DNA from: Patescibacteria group bacterium
Lineage (GTDB): Bacteria > Patescibacteriota > Minisyncoccia > Portnoybacterales > GWB1-42-6
NCBI GenBank assembly: GCA_018818145.1
Contig: JAHIST010000024.1
Span: 1 to 8,478 of the forward strand
Length of the DNA: 8,478 nucleotides
Direction of reading: 5' to 3'
The notes under the pieces were generated by a model, which ran no database searches, was not told the DNA's origin, and saw nothing but the letters and a program-made list of their open reading frames with translations. The translations under genes were made by a program, and so were the position numbers. This document shows positions 1-5,220 of this stretch, piece by piece. Within the stretch, counting starts at the first letter, position 1. Each line of letters starts with the position of its first letter.

Positions 1-1156
1 GGCGGATTTGATAAAAAGGAATTTTGGCAAGCAGCTCGTTGGAAAAAGCGAATTCCGGCCGTTCCGGTCGCGGGCCCACAAAAGCCATGTCGTTTTTTAA
101 AACATTCCAAAGTTGCGGCAGTTCGTCCAGCCGGGTTTTTCTTAAAAATTTGCCGACCCGGGTAACTCTCTTGTCTTCTTTTTGCGACCACTGAGCGCCA
201 TTTTTTTCGGCATCGATCACCATTGTTCGGAATTTAACAATGTCAAATATCTGATTGTCGCGGCCGACTCTTTTTTGGCGATAGAGCACCGGCCCGGGGC
301 TGTCTAATTTTATTGCCGAAGCGACCAGAGGGAAAAGTAAAAAAGTTATAAATAGTCCAAATAATGATAAAATCACGTCAGTGCCTCTTTTTGCCGCCTC
401 AAAAATAGATTTGCGGCCGCACATTAAATTTTCTAAAAACCAGATTTCTTCAATGGATGAAACAGGAATTTTGCCGGTAATTTTTTCGTAGAAAGCCGGC
501 AAATCGGTGACAATAATTTTTAGGGGCAGGCATTGATAAAGATTTTTAACCAGATTAGTGTCTTGGTGCGGATTGACTGTTGTGACAATTGTCTGCACCT
601 TGTCTTTAACTAATATTTTGATGAGATCGGAGAGAATCCTGACTTCTTCGGGATCAACGGTTTTTTTGATGTGGTAGCCCATTTGGGGATTATTATGAAT
701 ATAATTGATTAATTCTTTCGTTTCCTGATTTTGGCCCAAAACCAAAACATTATTGAGCAGGGGGGATGTTTTTATAAAATAATTATAAACTTGCCGCCAA
801 ACGATAAAAAGTAGGGCAAAAATTATCAAATCGGCGAAAAGATTAGTTTTGGGAGCAATGCCAAAATAAGGAATAAAATAAAAAAACGCGATTGCTATTA
901 CGGCGTTTATCAACAGGGCTTTGCCCAGGGTAATAAAAAAACCCAAATTATTGCGGGCTAAATTTAGTTCATAAAGTCCGATAATGAAAAAGACCATTAA
1001 CCAGGCCAGATAGATAATTGTGAAAGGAAAAAAATGCTGGTTCCACGAATTTGTCCAGGAATTGCCGTAGCTGAAATACAGCATTAAGAATAACGCTAAA
1101 TATAAAATCAGCAGATCCCCCAAAAATAGAAGCGCTTTTTTTGCTTTTGTCGCCAT
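1..1156 (-). CDS. Polyprenyl-phosphate sugar-1-phosphate transferase (WcaJ/WbaP-like), C-terminus cut by window edge
   Basis: Membrane enzyme expected to move a sugar-1-phosphate from a UDP-sugar to undecaprenyl phosphate, the first step of exopolysaccharide or O-glycan assembly. I translated 385 residues from the minus strand, reading from 1156 to the edge without a stop. Hydrophobic segments lie near residues 8-28, 43-63, 76-96 and 103-121. A soluble, probably nucleotide-binding-like middle region (about 135-235) follows, starting NNVLVLGQN. A further membrane segment at about 258-281 leads into the bacterial sugar transferase domain: DSPGPVLYRQKRVGR (285-299), KFRTM with following acidic residues (308-317), TRVGKFLRKTRLDELPQLWN (332-351) and DMAFVGPRPERPE (356-368). 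These match the family closely; the last several dozen residues lie outside the window. ATG at 1156 is chosen because an in-frame TAA lies upstream with no other start between; only a weak GAAAAG precedes it. It is divergent from the protease gene. Sugar specificity cannot be read from the sequence. Confidence 0.9.
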   Translation of the reverse strand, partial: MATKAKKALLFLGDLLILYLALFLMLYFSYGNSWTNSWNQHFFPFTIIYLAWLMVFFIIGLYELNLARNNLGFFITLGKALLINAVIAIAFFYFIPYFGIAPKTNLFADLIIFALLFIVWRQVYNYFIKTSPLLNNVLVLGQNQETKELINYIHNNPQMGYHIKKTVDPEEVRILSDLIKILVKDKVQTIVTTVNPHQDTNLVKNLYQCLPLKIIVTDLPAFYEKITGKIPVSSIEEIWFLENLMCGRKSIFEAAKRGTDVILSLFGLFITFLLFPLVASAIKLDSPGPVLYRQKRVGRDNQIFDIVKFRTMVIDAEKNGAQWSQKEDKRVTRVGKFLRKTRLDELPQLWNVLKNDMAFVGPRPERPEFAFSNELLAKIPFYQIR

Positions 1157-1170
1157 AATGGTCTTTTCAG

Positions 1171-1199
1171 ATTTTAACGGTTTTTTAAATTTTTATCAA
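1171..1199 (-). promoter_or_regulatory. Sigma70-type promoter of the sugar transferase gene
   Basis: On the minus strand, TTGATA (1199-1194) and TAAAAT (1176-1171) are separated by exactly 17 nt. Each differs from the consensus hexamer by only one base. Transcription would begin roughly 8 nt before the ATG at 1156, giving a very short leader. The -35 box touches the end of the MITE-like element, and its first bases are part of that element's flanking CAAG duplication. This is inferred from sequence only. Confidence 0.55.
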
Positions 1200-1200
1200 G

Positions 1201-1338
1201 CCCCCACACCTAATCTGAAAAATCAATCCGATAGGGGATTGATAAGATACAGAGGATAAAAGTTTTCTAAAAACCGGAGATTATTTTTTCAAAACAAGAA
1301 CATTGTAAACCTTATACATTTCAGATTAGGTGTGGGGG
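1201..1338. mobile_element. MITE-like non-coding element, 138 bp, 20-bp terminal inverted repeats, CAAG duplication
   Basis: The ends CCCCCACACCTAATCTGAAA (1201-1220) and its exact reverse complement (1319-1338) are perfect 20-bp inverted repeats. The direct repeat CAAG flanks them at 1197-1200 and 1339-1342, consistent with a 4-bp target-site duplication. The 98-bp interior has no meaningful ORF; it holds a small hairpin (ATCAATCC 1222-1229 / GGATTGAT 1236-1243). Size, termini and duplication together suggest a miniature inverted-repeat element mobilised in trans by a transposase not in this window. I cannot assign an IS family. A long-stem RNA structure is the main alternative, but the flanking duplication favours mobility. 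Confidence 0.65.
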
Positions 1339-1352
1339 CAAGTCCCGTCTGT

Positions 1353-1396
1353 TTGCCATTAACAATTTGCTAAGAATAATATAAATAAGGTAATAT
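1353..1396 (+). promoter_or_regulatory. Possible tandem promoter of the metalloprotease gene
   Basis: Two overlapping candidates share the same layout: TTGCCA (1353-1358) to TAATAT (1377-1382), and TTGCTA (1367-1372) to TAATAT (1391-1396), both with 18-nt spacers and offset by 14 nt. In such AT-rich DNA these hexamers could occur by chance, so this is only a plausible assignment. Confidence 0.3.
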
Positions 1397-1429
1397 TATT
1401 AAGTGTTATGTTAAAGATGAATTAAATTT

Positions 1430-3214
1430 ATGAAACTGGTTTTTCGCAAATTATTTTTTTGTCTTCTGGCCGTAGTTGTTTTCACGGGAGTAGTTTTTAT
1501 AAAAACCGATAAGGTTTTGGCTTTCTCTGCCGGGGAGGCAGTCAGTTTTAATATCGATCCTTCCTACGATTGGGCCGGCCGTTCATCCGTTAATGCCACC
1601 CTGCGGTATGTTGGAGAAAAAGCGCTTTTTTATGTTGAGGACGATTGGTGGAACGGGCTGGCGGGCAGTTACGATCTTGACTCTTTGGTTTCCGGTTTAG
1701 CCGGAGAATTTGATAAGATTATTTATCCGCGTCTGACCCGAGTTTTCGGCTCGGAATGGTCGCCCGGCATTGATAGAGAATACAGAATTACTTTTTTAGT
1801 TTTTAGAATGAAGGAAGGCACGGGCGGTTATTTTAATTCTTCGGATGAATATTCAAAAGCGCAGGCACCAAGCTCTAACGAACGGGAAATGCTTTATTTG
1901 AACGGCATTTATTTGAATTCTGTCAGGACTAAAAGTTTTTTAGCGCACGAATTTCAGCATTTGATAACTTTTTATCAAAAAGATAAACTAAAAAATTTAG
2001 CAGAAGATGTTTGGCTTAACGAGGCGCGCTCCGAATATGCCCCAACGGTTTGCGGCTACGACGATGATTATAGCGGCAGCAATCTGGAACGGCGCGTTAA
2101 TGAATTTCTGCGTAATCCTTCTGATTCCCTGACCGAGTGGCGAAATGAATCCGAAGACTACGGGCCAGTTAGCCTTTTTATGCAATATTTCGTTAGCCGC
2201 TACGGCGAGGCGATTTTGCTCAAAATGATGATGTCGGATGCGGTGGGGATAGCCAGCATTAATGCGGCTTTGTCCGAAGCGGGCTTTACGGATCGTTTCA
2301 GCGATGTTTTTACAAATTGGACGGTGGCAAATTATGTTAATGATTGCAAACTGGGCGACGGGCAGAAATTTTGTTATTTAAACTCTCGTCTGTTGTTTGC
2401 GCGATTTCATTTAAATCCATCAAATAGCAATACTTTGCTGGTCAGCTACGGAGTTAATTTTTCATTTTCCGACAGCGTTAAAGACTGGGCCGGCCACTGG
2501 TACGAAATTTTGCCGCAAAATCAAGGTTTAAATTTGGGCATAATTTTTTCTGGTAGCGATAAAGGCAATTTCCAGGTGCCAATTCTTATTTATTATAATG
2601 ATGGAAGCAAGTCAGTCCGTTATCTCAAACTGAATAATCAAAAAGGGGCTGACATAATTTGGGATTTTGGCTATAAAGCCAAATCCGTGATTATAATTCC
2701 TTCCAGCCAAACCAAGCTAACGGGTTTTTCTTCCGGCGATCCGGCTTATCCTATGTCTTTTAGCGCAATCGTAACTTCAGCCGGTCAAGCCTCTTCGCTT
2801 TTGGCGGAGCAGCCGGAGACAAATCCTGCTCCTTCGCCCGCACCCGCGCCGGCGAAACCAAATTATCAGGACGGCTCTTTAATCAGGGCTGCGGGCGATT
2901 ACCGGGTTTATGTTATTAGCGGAAAATATAAACGCTGGATTCAGTCGCCGGCAATTTTTGGAGTTTATCCTCACTTTGGCTGGCAAAATATAATTGGGGT
3001 AACGCCGGCTGAACGCGATTGGTATCAGGATGCTTGGCTGGTTCGGGCCGACGGGGATTACAGGGTTTACGAAATTAACGGAGATTTAAGCAAGCATTGG
3101 TTAAATATGAGCGCGGAGCAGTTTGTCAAGTTCGGCGGGGCGTGGGATATGGTTTATGTAATTAATAAAAAAGAGAGAGATTTGTATAAGACGGGAGCGG
3201 ATGTAACTAAATAA
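1430..3214 (+). CDS. Secreted HEXXH metalloprotease with two C-terminal VY.I-type repeats
   Basis: Predicted exported zinc peptidase of 594 residues. The N-terminus is a signal peptide or anchor: basic MKLVFRK, then a hydrophobic stretch to about residue 24, then KTDKVLAFSAG. The zinc motif HEFQH is at 173-177, with likely third ligand or supporting acids in WLNEARSE (E198 or E202), a gluzincin-like arrangement. The preceding SSNEREMLYLNG (148-159) and the LAHEFQHLI context recall peptidase family M30 (hyicolysin type), a moderate-confidence family call. A beta-rich middle region is followed by a Pro/Ala linker (NPAPSPAPAPAKP, about 465-478). Two related repeats follow: LIRAAGDYRVYVISGKYKRW (484-503) and WLVRADGDYRVYEINGDL (536-553). 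Such repeats often end CPR surface proteins and may bind the wall or matrix (inference). No strong ribosome binding site precedes the ATG; nearby upstream ATGs are out of frame. Substrate unknown. Confidence 0.72.
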   Translation: MKLVFRKLFFCLLAVVVFTGVVFIKTDKVLAFSAGEAVSFNIDPSYDWAGRSSVNATLRYVGEKALFYVEDDWWNGLAGSYDLDSLVSGLAGEFDKIIYPRLTRVFGSEWSPGIDREYRITFLVFRMKEGTGGYFNSSDEYSKAQAPSSNEREMLYLNGIYLNSVRTKSFLAHEFQHLITFYQKDKLKNLAEDVWLNEARSEYAPTVCGYDDDYSGSNLERRVNEFLRNPSDSLTEWRNESEDYGPVSLFMQYFVSRYGEAILLKMMMSDAVGIASINAALSEAGFTDRFSDVFTNWTVANYVNDCKLGDGQKFCYLNSRLLFARFHLNPSNSNTLLVSYGVNFSFSDSVKDWAGHWYEILPQNQGLNLGIIFSGSDKGNFQVPILIYYNDGSKSVRYLKLNNQKGADIIWDFGYKAKSVIIIPSSQTKLTGFSSGDPAYPMSFSAIVTSAGQASSLLAEQPETNPAPSPAPAPAKPNYQDGSLIRAAGDYRVYVISGKYKRWIQSPAIFGVYPHFGWQNIIGVTPAERDWYQDAWLVRADGDYRVYEINGDLSKHWLNMSAEQFVKFGGAWDMVYVINKKERDLYKTGADVTK

Positions 3215-3216
3215 TT

Positions 3217-3407
3217 AAAAATGTAAAAATAAAAATGTAAAATTGACGCGTAGCGTCATCATTGAGGAGCGTAGCGACGAAGGATCTCGAGATCCTTCGC
3301 TTCTCTCAGGATGACAATTTCATTGTCAATTTTGCATTGTCATTTTGCCCGCCCTCGGCAAGCCGAAGGCGAGGCCGGGGATTTTTGATATTTACATTTT
3401 ACATTAA
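3217..3407. repeat. Composite nested palindromic repeats between protease gene and murB
   Basis: This spacer is almost entirely dyad sequence. The outermost arms are AAAATGTAAA-type (direct copies of AAAAATGTAAAA at 3217-3228 and 3231-3242) against TTTACATTTT (3391-3400). Inside is AAAATTGAC (3239-3247) against GTCAATTTT (3325-3333). Then come GACGC-GTA-GCGTC (3245-3257) and a perfect 22-bp palindrome at 3278-3299 centred on ATCTCGAGAT. A hairpin TGACAAT/ATTGTCA (3312-3328) and a GC-rich one GCCCTCGGC/GCCGAAGGC (3351-3370, one mismatch) follow. The 22-bp core with its GAGCG and CTCAGGATGACA flanks resembles REP-like extragenic repeats. It may also end transcription from the protease gene. No gene is visible here. 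Confidence 0.7.
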
Positions 3408-3410
3408 ACT

Positions 3411-4502
3411 TTGAGCCTTAAATCTAATCTTCCAAATCTCCAAGAAAATGTTAGTTTGGCCAACCATACCACTTTTCGCATCGGCGGAGCGGCAAGGTAT
3501 TTTTGTGTTGCAAAAGATCGCGATGAATTTTTGGCTGCTGCGCGCGCCGCTAAAGAAAAAAACATTTCTCTTTTTGTTTTGGGCGGCGGCAGTAATTTAT
3601 TGGTGGCGGATGAAGGATTTGGGGGACTGGTGATAAAAAATCAAATATCAAAAACTAAATACCGAAAAGAAAACGGAATGTTAAAAATTTTTTGTGATAC
3701 GGGGGTACCTTTGACAAAGATAATTTTGGAAACAACGCGCCAAGGATATTCGGGAGCCGAGTGGGGTTTTGGAATCCCGGGGACAATCGGCGGAGCGATT
3801 TACGGCAACGCCGGCCGGCTGGGTCAGGCCATCGCGCAGGTAGTAGAATCGGTTAGGGCGATGGACAAAAACTTGAACGAAAAAGAAATTTCCGCAACCG
3901 AATGCGAATTTGGATATCGCGGATCGCGTTTTAAAAAAACGGGTGAGATAATTTTGAATGCGACTTTGGTTTTTGGAAAAAAAGATAAATCTTTGATTGA
4001 GCAGGTTCTAAATAAAGCCAAAGAAGTAATAAAACATTCTCCGCCGTTTCCTTCGGCTGGTTGTATTTTTAAAAATTATACAGTGAGAACAGAAGGTGTG
4101 CCGCCCAGCGAGGTCTTTCGCTCTCGGCCACCCACTCCAACCCTGCCCTTCGGGCGCCGGCCTTCGCTCAAGACCTCGCTGGGCGGCGCTACTGAGAATA
4201 CAGATCCGCTTTTGAAAAATCATCCGGAATTAGTTGGGCGTGTGCGGGGCGGCCACGCTGAGCGTGGCCAAAGCCCAGATCAGCTGGGCGGCAAAATCGG
4301 CGTCGGTTATTTAATTGATCAGTGCGGCTTGAAAGGCAAAAAAAGCGGCGGCGCTCAAATTTGGGAAGGTCACGCCAACTATATTGTTAACACCGGTGGC
4401 GCTAAAGCTAAAGATGTTTTGGCGCTGATAGAACTTTGCAAAGAAACAGTTAAAGAAAAATTTGCAATAAATATAGAGGAAGAAGTAAGATTTTTAGGTT
4501 AA
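3411..4502 (+). CDS. murB: UDP-N-acetylenolpyruvoylglucosamine reductase (MurB) with in-frame palindromic-repeat insertions
   Basis: FAD- and NADPH-dependent cytoplasmic enzyme that reduces UDP-GlcNAc-enolpyruvate to UDP-MurNAc in peptidoglycan synthesis. FAD-domain motifs are clear: NHTTFRIGGAARYF (18-31), LGGGSNLLVADEGF (57-70), GIPGTIGGAIYGNAG (121-135) and the FGYRGSRF substrate/catalytic region (167-174). PSAGCIFKN (214-222) holds the proton-donor site, with Cys218 where E. coli MurB has Ser229. The C-terminus has GYLIDQCGLKGKKSGGAQI (299-317), HANYIVNTGGAKAKDV (321-336) and the terminal EEEVRFLG containing the conserved Glu. At 363 residues it is about 60 longer than usual. The excess lies at about 226-294, between FKN and LID, and is encoded by two GC-rich palindromes that keep the frame open. 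The TTG start is the first possible codon after an in-frame TAA at 3405-3407; no Shine-Dalgarno is visible. Whether the inserted loop is tolerated is unknown, but all core motifs are intact. Confidence 0.93.
   Translation: MSLKSNLPNLQENVSLANHTTFRIGGAARYFCVAKDRDEFLAAARAAKEKNISLFVLGGGSNLLVADEGFGGLVIKNQISKTKYRKENGMLKIFCDTGVPLTKIILETTRQGYSGAEWGFGIPGTIGGAIYGNAGRLGQAIAQVVESVRAMDKNLNEKEISATECEFGYRGSRFKKTGEIILNATLVFGKKDKSLIEQVLNKAKEVIKHSPPFPSAGCIFKNYTVRTEGVPPSEVFRSRPPTPTLPFGRRPSLKTSLGGATENTDPLLKNHPELVGRVRGGHAERGQSPDQLGGKIGVGYLIDQCGLKGKKSGGAQIWEGHANYIVNTGGAKAKDVLALIELCKETVKEKFAINIEEEVRFLG
4100..4187. repeat. Palindromic element 1 inside murB (18-bp perfect inverted arms)
   Basis: GCCGCCCAGCGAGGTCTT at 4100-4117 is exactly complementary to 4170-4187, with a 52-nt centre that includes the hairpin GCCC-TTC-GGGC (4145-4155). 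The element is much richer in G+C than the surrounding murB sequence. Imperfect direct repeats flank it: TGAGAACAGA (4084-4093) and TGAGAATACAGA (4193-4204). The shared ACAGA copies are 111 nt (37 codons) apart, so an insertion of that size would keep the frame. It encodes roughly residues 230-259 of MurB (VPPSEVFRS...LKTSLGG). Confidence 0.8.
4251..4292. repeat. Palindromic element 2 inside murB (double hairpin)
   Basis: GGCCACGCT (4251-4259) and AGCGTGGCC (4261-4269) form a perfect 9-bp dyad around one base. GCCCAG (4273-4278) pairs with CTGGGC (4284-4289). Its right end GCTGGGCGGC (4283-4292) is identical to the right end of element 1 (4178-4187), so the two are probably related. It encodes about residues 281-294 of MurB (GHAERGQSPDQLGG), directly before the conserved GYLID segment. 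Confidence 0.65.
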
Positions 4503-4507
4503 AAAAA

Positions 4508-4545
4508 TTATCCACATTGATTTTTAAAAAATAAAATTATATACT
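4508..4545 (+). promoter_or_regulatory. hpf promoter with DnaA-box-like TTATCCACA upstream of -35
   Basis: TTGATT (4517-4522), a 17-nt spacer and TATACT (4540-4545) make a good sigma70-type promoter. The nonamer TTATCCACA (4508-4516), a full match to the E. coli DnaA-box consensus TTATNCACA, abuts the -35 box. Initiation near 4552 would give a leader of about 95 nt that includes the dyad at 4568-4624. The same arrangement recurs before the arginine decarboxylase gene. Confidence 0.6.
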
Positions 4546-4567
4546 AAAAGAAAGAAAACAATTTTTT

Positions 4568-4624
4568 ATTTTGACGAGCGAGGACAATGCGCCAACAGGC
4601 ATATTGTCCGAGCGAAGTCAAAAT
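4568..4624. repeat. Palindromic repeat / leader hairpin upstream of hpf
   Basis: Nested complementary arms: ATTTTGAC (4568-4575) with GTCAAAAT (4617-4624), GGACAAT (4582-4588) with ATTGTCC (4603-4609), and GCC (4591-4593) with GGC (4598-4600) around AACA. Between the first two stems lies GAGCGA on both sides (4576-4581 and 4610-4615) as a direct repeat, giving an internal loop. It lies entirely in the predicted hpf leader. It may be another dispersed palindromic repeat or an RNA regulatory hairpin; the sequence alone does not decide. Confidence 0.6.
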
Positions 4625-4646
4625 ACAGGTTTTTTTAATACCCTTT

Positions 4647-5033
4647 ATGAAAATTATAATTAAGACAAAAAATTTTCAATCATCGCCGGCGATTGAAAAG
4701 TATGTTCAGAAGAAATTAGAAACTTTAAAAAAGTTTTTGAAAAATTTTAAGGAAGAGTCATTGATGGCAGAAATTGAACTTGGCCGAACAACGCGCCATC
4801 ATCAGGCAGGAGATATTTTTCGCGCCGAGATTAATTTATCTATTGATGGTAAATTATTTCGCGCCGAATCAGAGAAAGAAAATCTTTATGCGGCGATTGA
4901 CGAGGTGCGCGATGATTTGGAAAGAGAAATAAAAAAATTCAAAACTAAAAAAGAAACTGCTTTTATCCGCGGCGCGCGCAGCCTGAAAAAAAAGTTTGGC
5001 ATTTCGCCGTTCGCGCGCTTCCGCGATAAATAA
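4647..5033 (+). CDS. hpf: Ribosome hibernation promoting factor, HPF/RaiA family
   Basis: Small cytoplasmic protein expected to bind the 30S decoding region and hold ribosomes inactive in slow growth or stress. With the ATG at 4647 it has 128 residues: MKIIIKTKNF opens the first beta strand, and SSPAIEKYVQKKLETLKKFL (12-31) is the first helix. MAEIELGRTTRHHQAGDIFRAEINL (40-64) holds the central strands, with basic residues typical of rRNA contact. LFRAESEKENLYAAIDEVRDDLEREIKKFK (70-99) is the second helix, followed by a basic tail ending RFRDK. This is the single S30AE-type domain plus a short basic extension, without the long-form C-terminal dimerisation domain. The open frame extends upstream to an ATG at 4587, but those 20 codons are hairpin sequence and do not look like family sequence. 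No Shine-Dalgarno at a useful distance. It stands alone between its own promoter and a terminator-like dyad. Confidence 0.88.
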   Translation: MKIIIKTKNFQSSPAIEKYVQKKLETLKKFLKNFKEESLMAEIELGRTTRHHQAGDIFRAEINLSIDGKLFRAESEKENLYAAIDEVRDDLEREIKKFKTKKETAFIRGARSLKKKFGISPFARFRDK

Positions 5034-5052
5034 TCAATAAAATACAAAGTTC

Positions 5053-5088
5053 AAAATAATACAGTATACTGGTATACTGTATTATTTT
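5053..5088 (+). terminator. Probable intrinsic terminator after hpf (36-bp dyad)
   Basis: Two 17-bp perfectly complementary arms (5053-5069 and 5072-5088) around TG, with an A-rich left foot and a T-rich right side running into ATTATTTTTATT. It starts 20 nt after the hpf stop, where a terminator is expected. The stem is AT-rich, so it may instead be, or also be, an operator; each arm contains GTATAC. A second small hairpin, GCTTTG-CCA-CAAAGC (5097-5111), follows. Confidence 0.55.
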
Positions 5089-5154
5089 TATTCCTAGCTT
5101 TGCCACAAAGCCCAGTTCGTTTTTTATAAAAATCTTTAGAAATAAAATTTTGAG

Positions 5155-5192
5155 TTATCCACAGTTACTTTCTTTTTTTAATGTTCTATACT
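5155..5192 (+). promoter_or_regulatory. Promoter of the arginine decarboxylase gene cluster with DnaA-box-like TTATCCACA
   Basis: TATACT (5187-5192) is a clear -10 box; the -35 is weaker (GTTACT 5164-5169, 17-nt spacer). TTATCCACA at 5155-5163 sits 32 nt before TATACT, exactly as in the hpf promoter. Downstream both continue with TATACTAAAA, then AAAACAATTTTT and more T-rich DNA. Transcription starting near 5199 leaves a leader of about 20 nt before the ATG at 5221, with no Shine-Dalgarno sequence. Confidence 0.6.
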
Positions 5193-5220
5193 AAAAATGA
5201 AAAACAATTTTTAATTTTTT

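Noticed and set aside
4008..4223. Minus-strand ORF across the murB insertion
   Set aside because: It is open because palindromic, GC-rich repeat DNA lacks stops on both strands; no family resemblance and murB is clear on the other strand.
4084..4292. murB as a pseudogene
   Set aside because: The frame is open throughout and all catalytic and FAD-binding motifs on both sides of the insertions are intact.
3217..4292. CRISPR array
   Set aside because: The repeats are palindromes of differing sequence without regular spacers.
4587..4646. 20-codon N-terminal extension of hpf from an upstream ATG
   Set aside because: The stretch is encoded by the palindromic hairpin, does not resemble the HPF family, and MKIIIKTKNF at 4647 is a typical family N-terminus.
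4508..5163. Replication origin suggested by two DnaA-box-like sites
   Set aside because: Only two boxes about 650 bp apart, each locked to a promoter at the same spacing, and no dnaA, dnaN or box cluster; a promoter element fits better.
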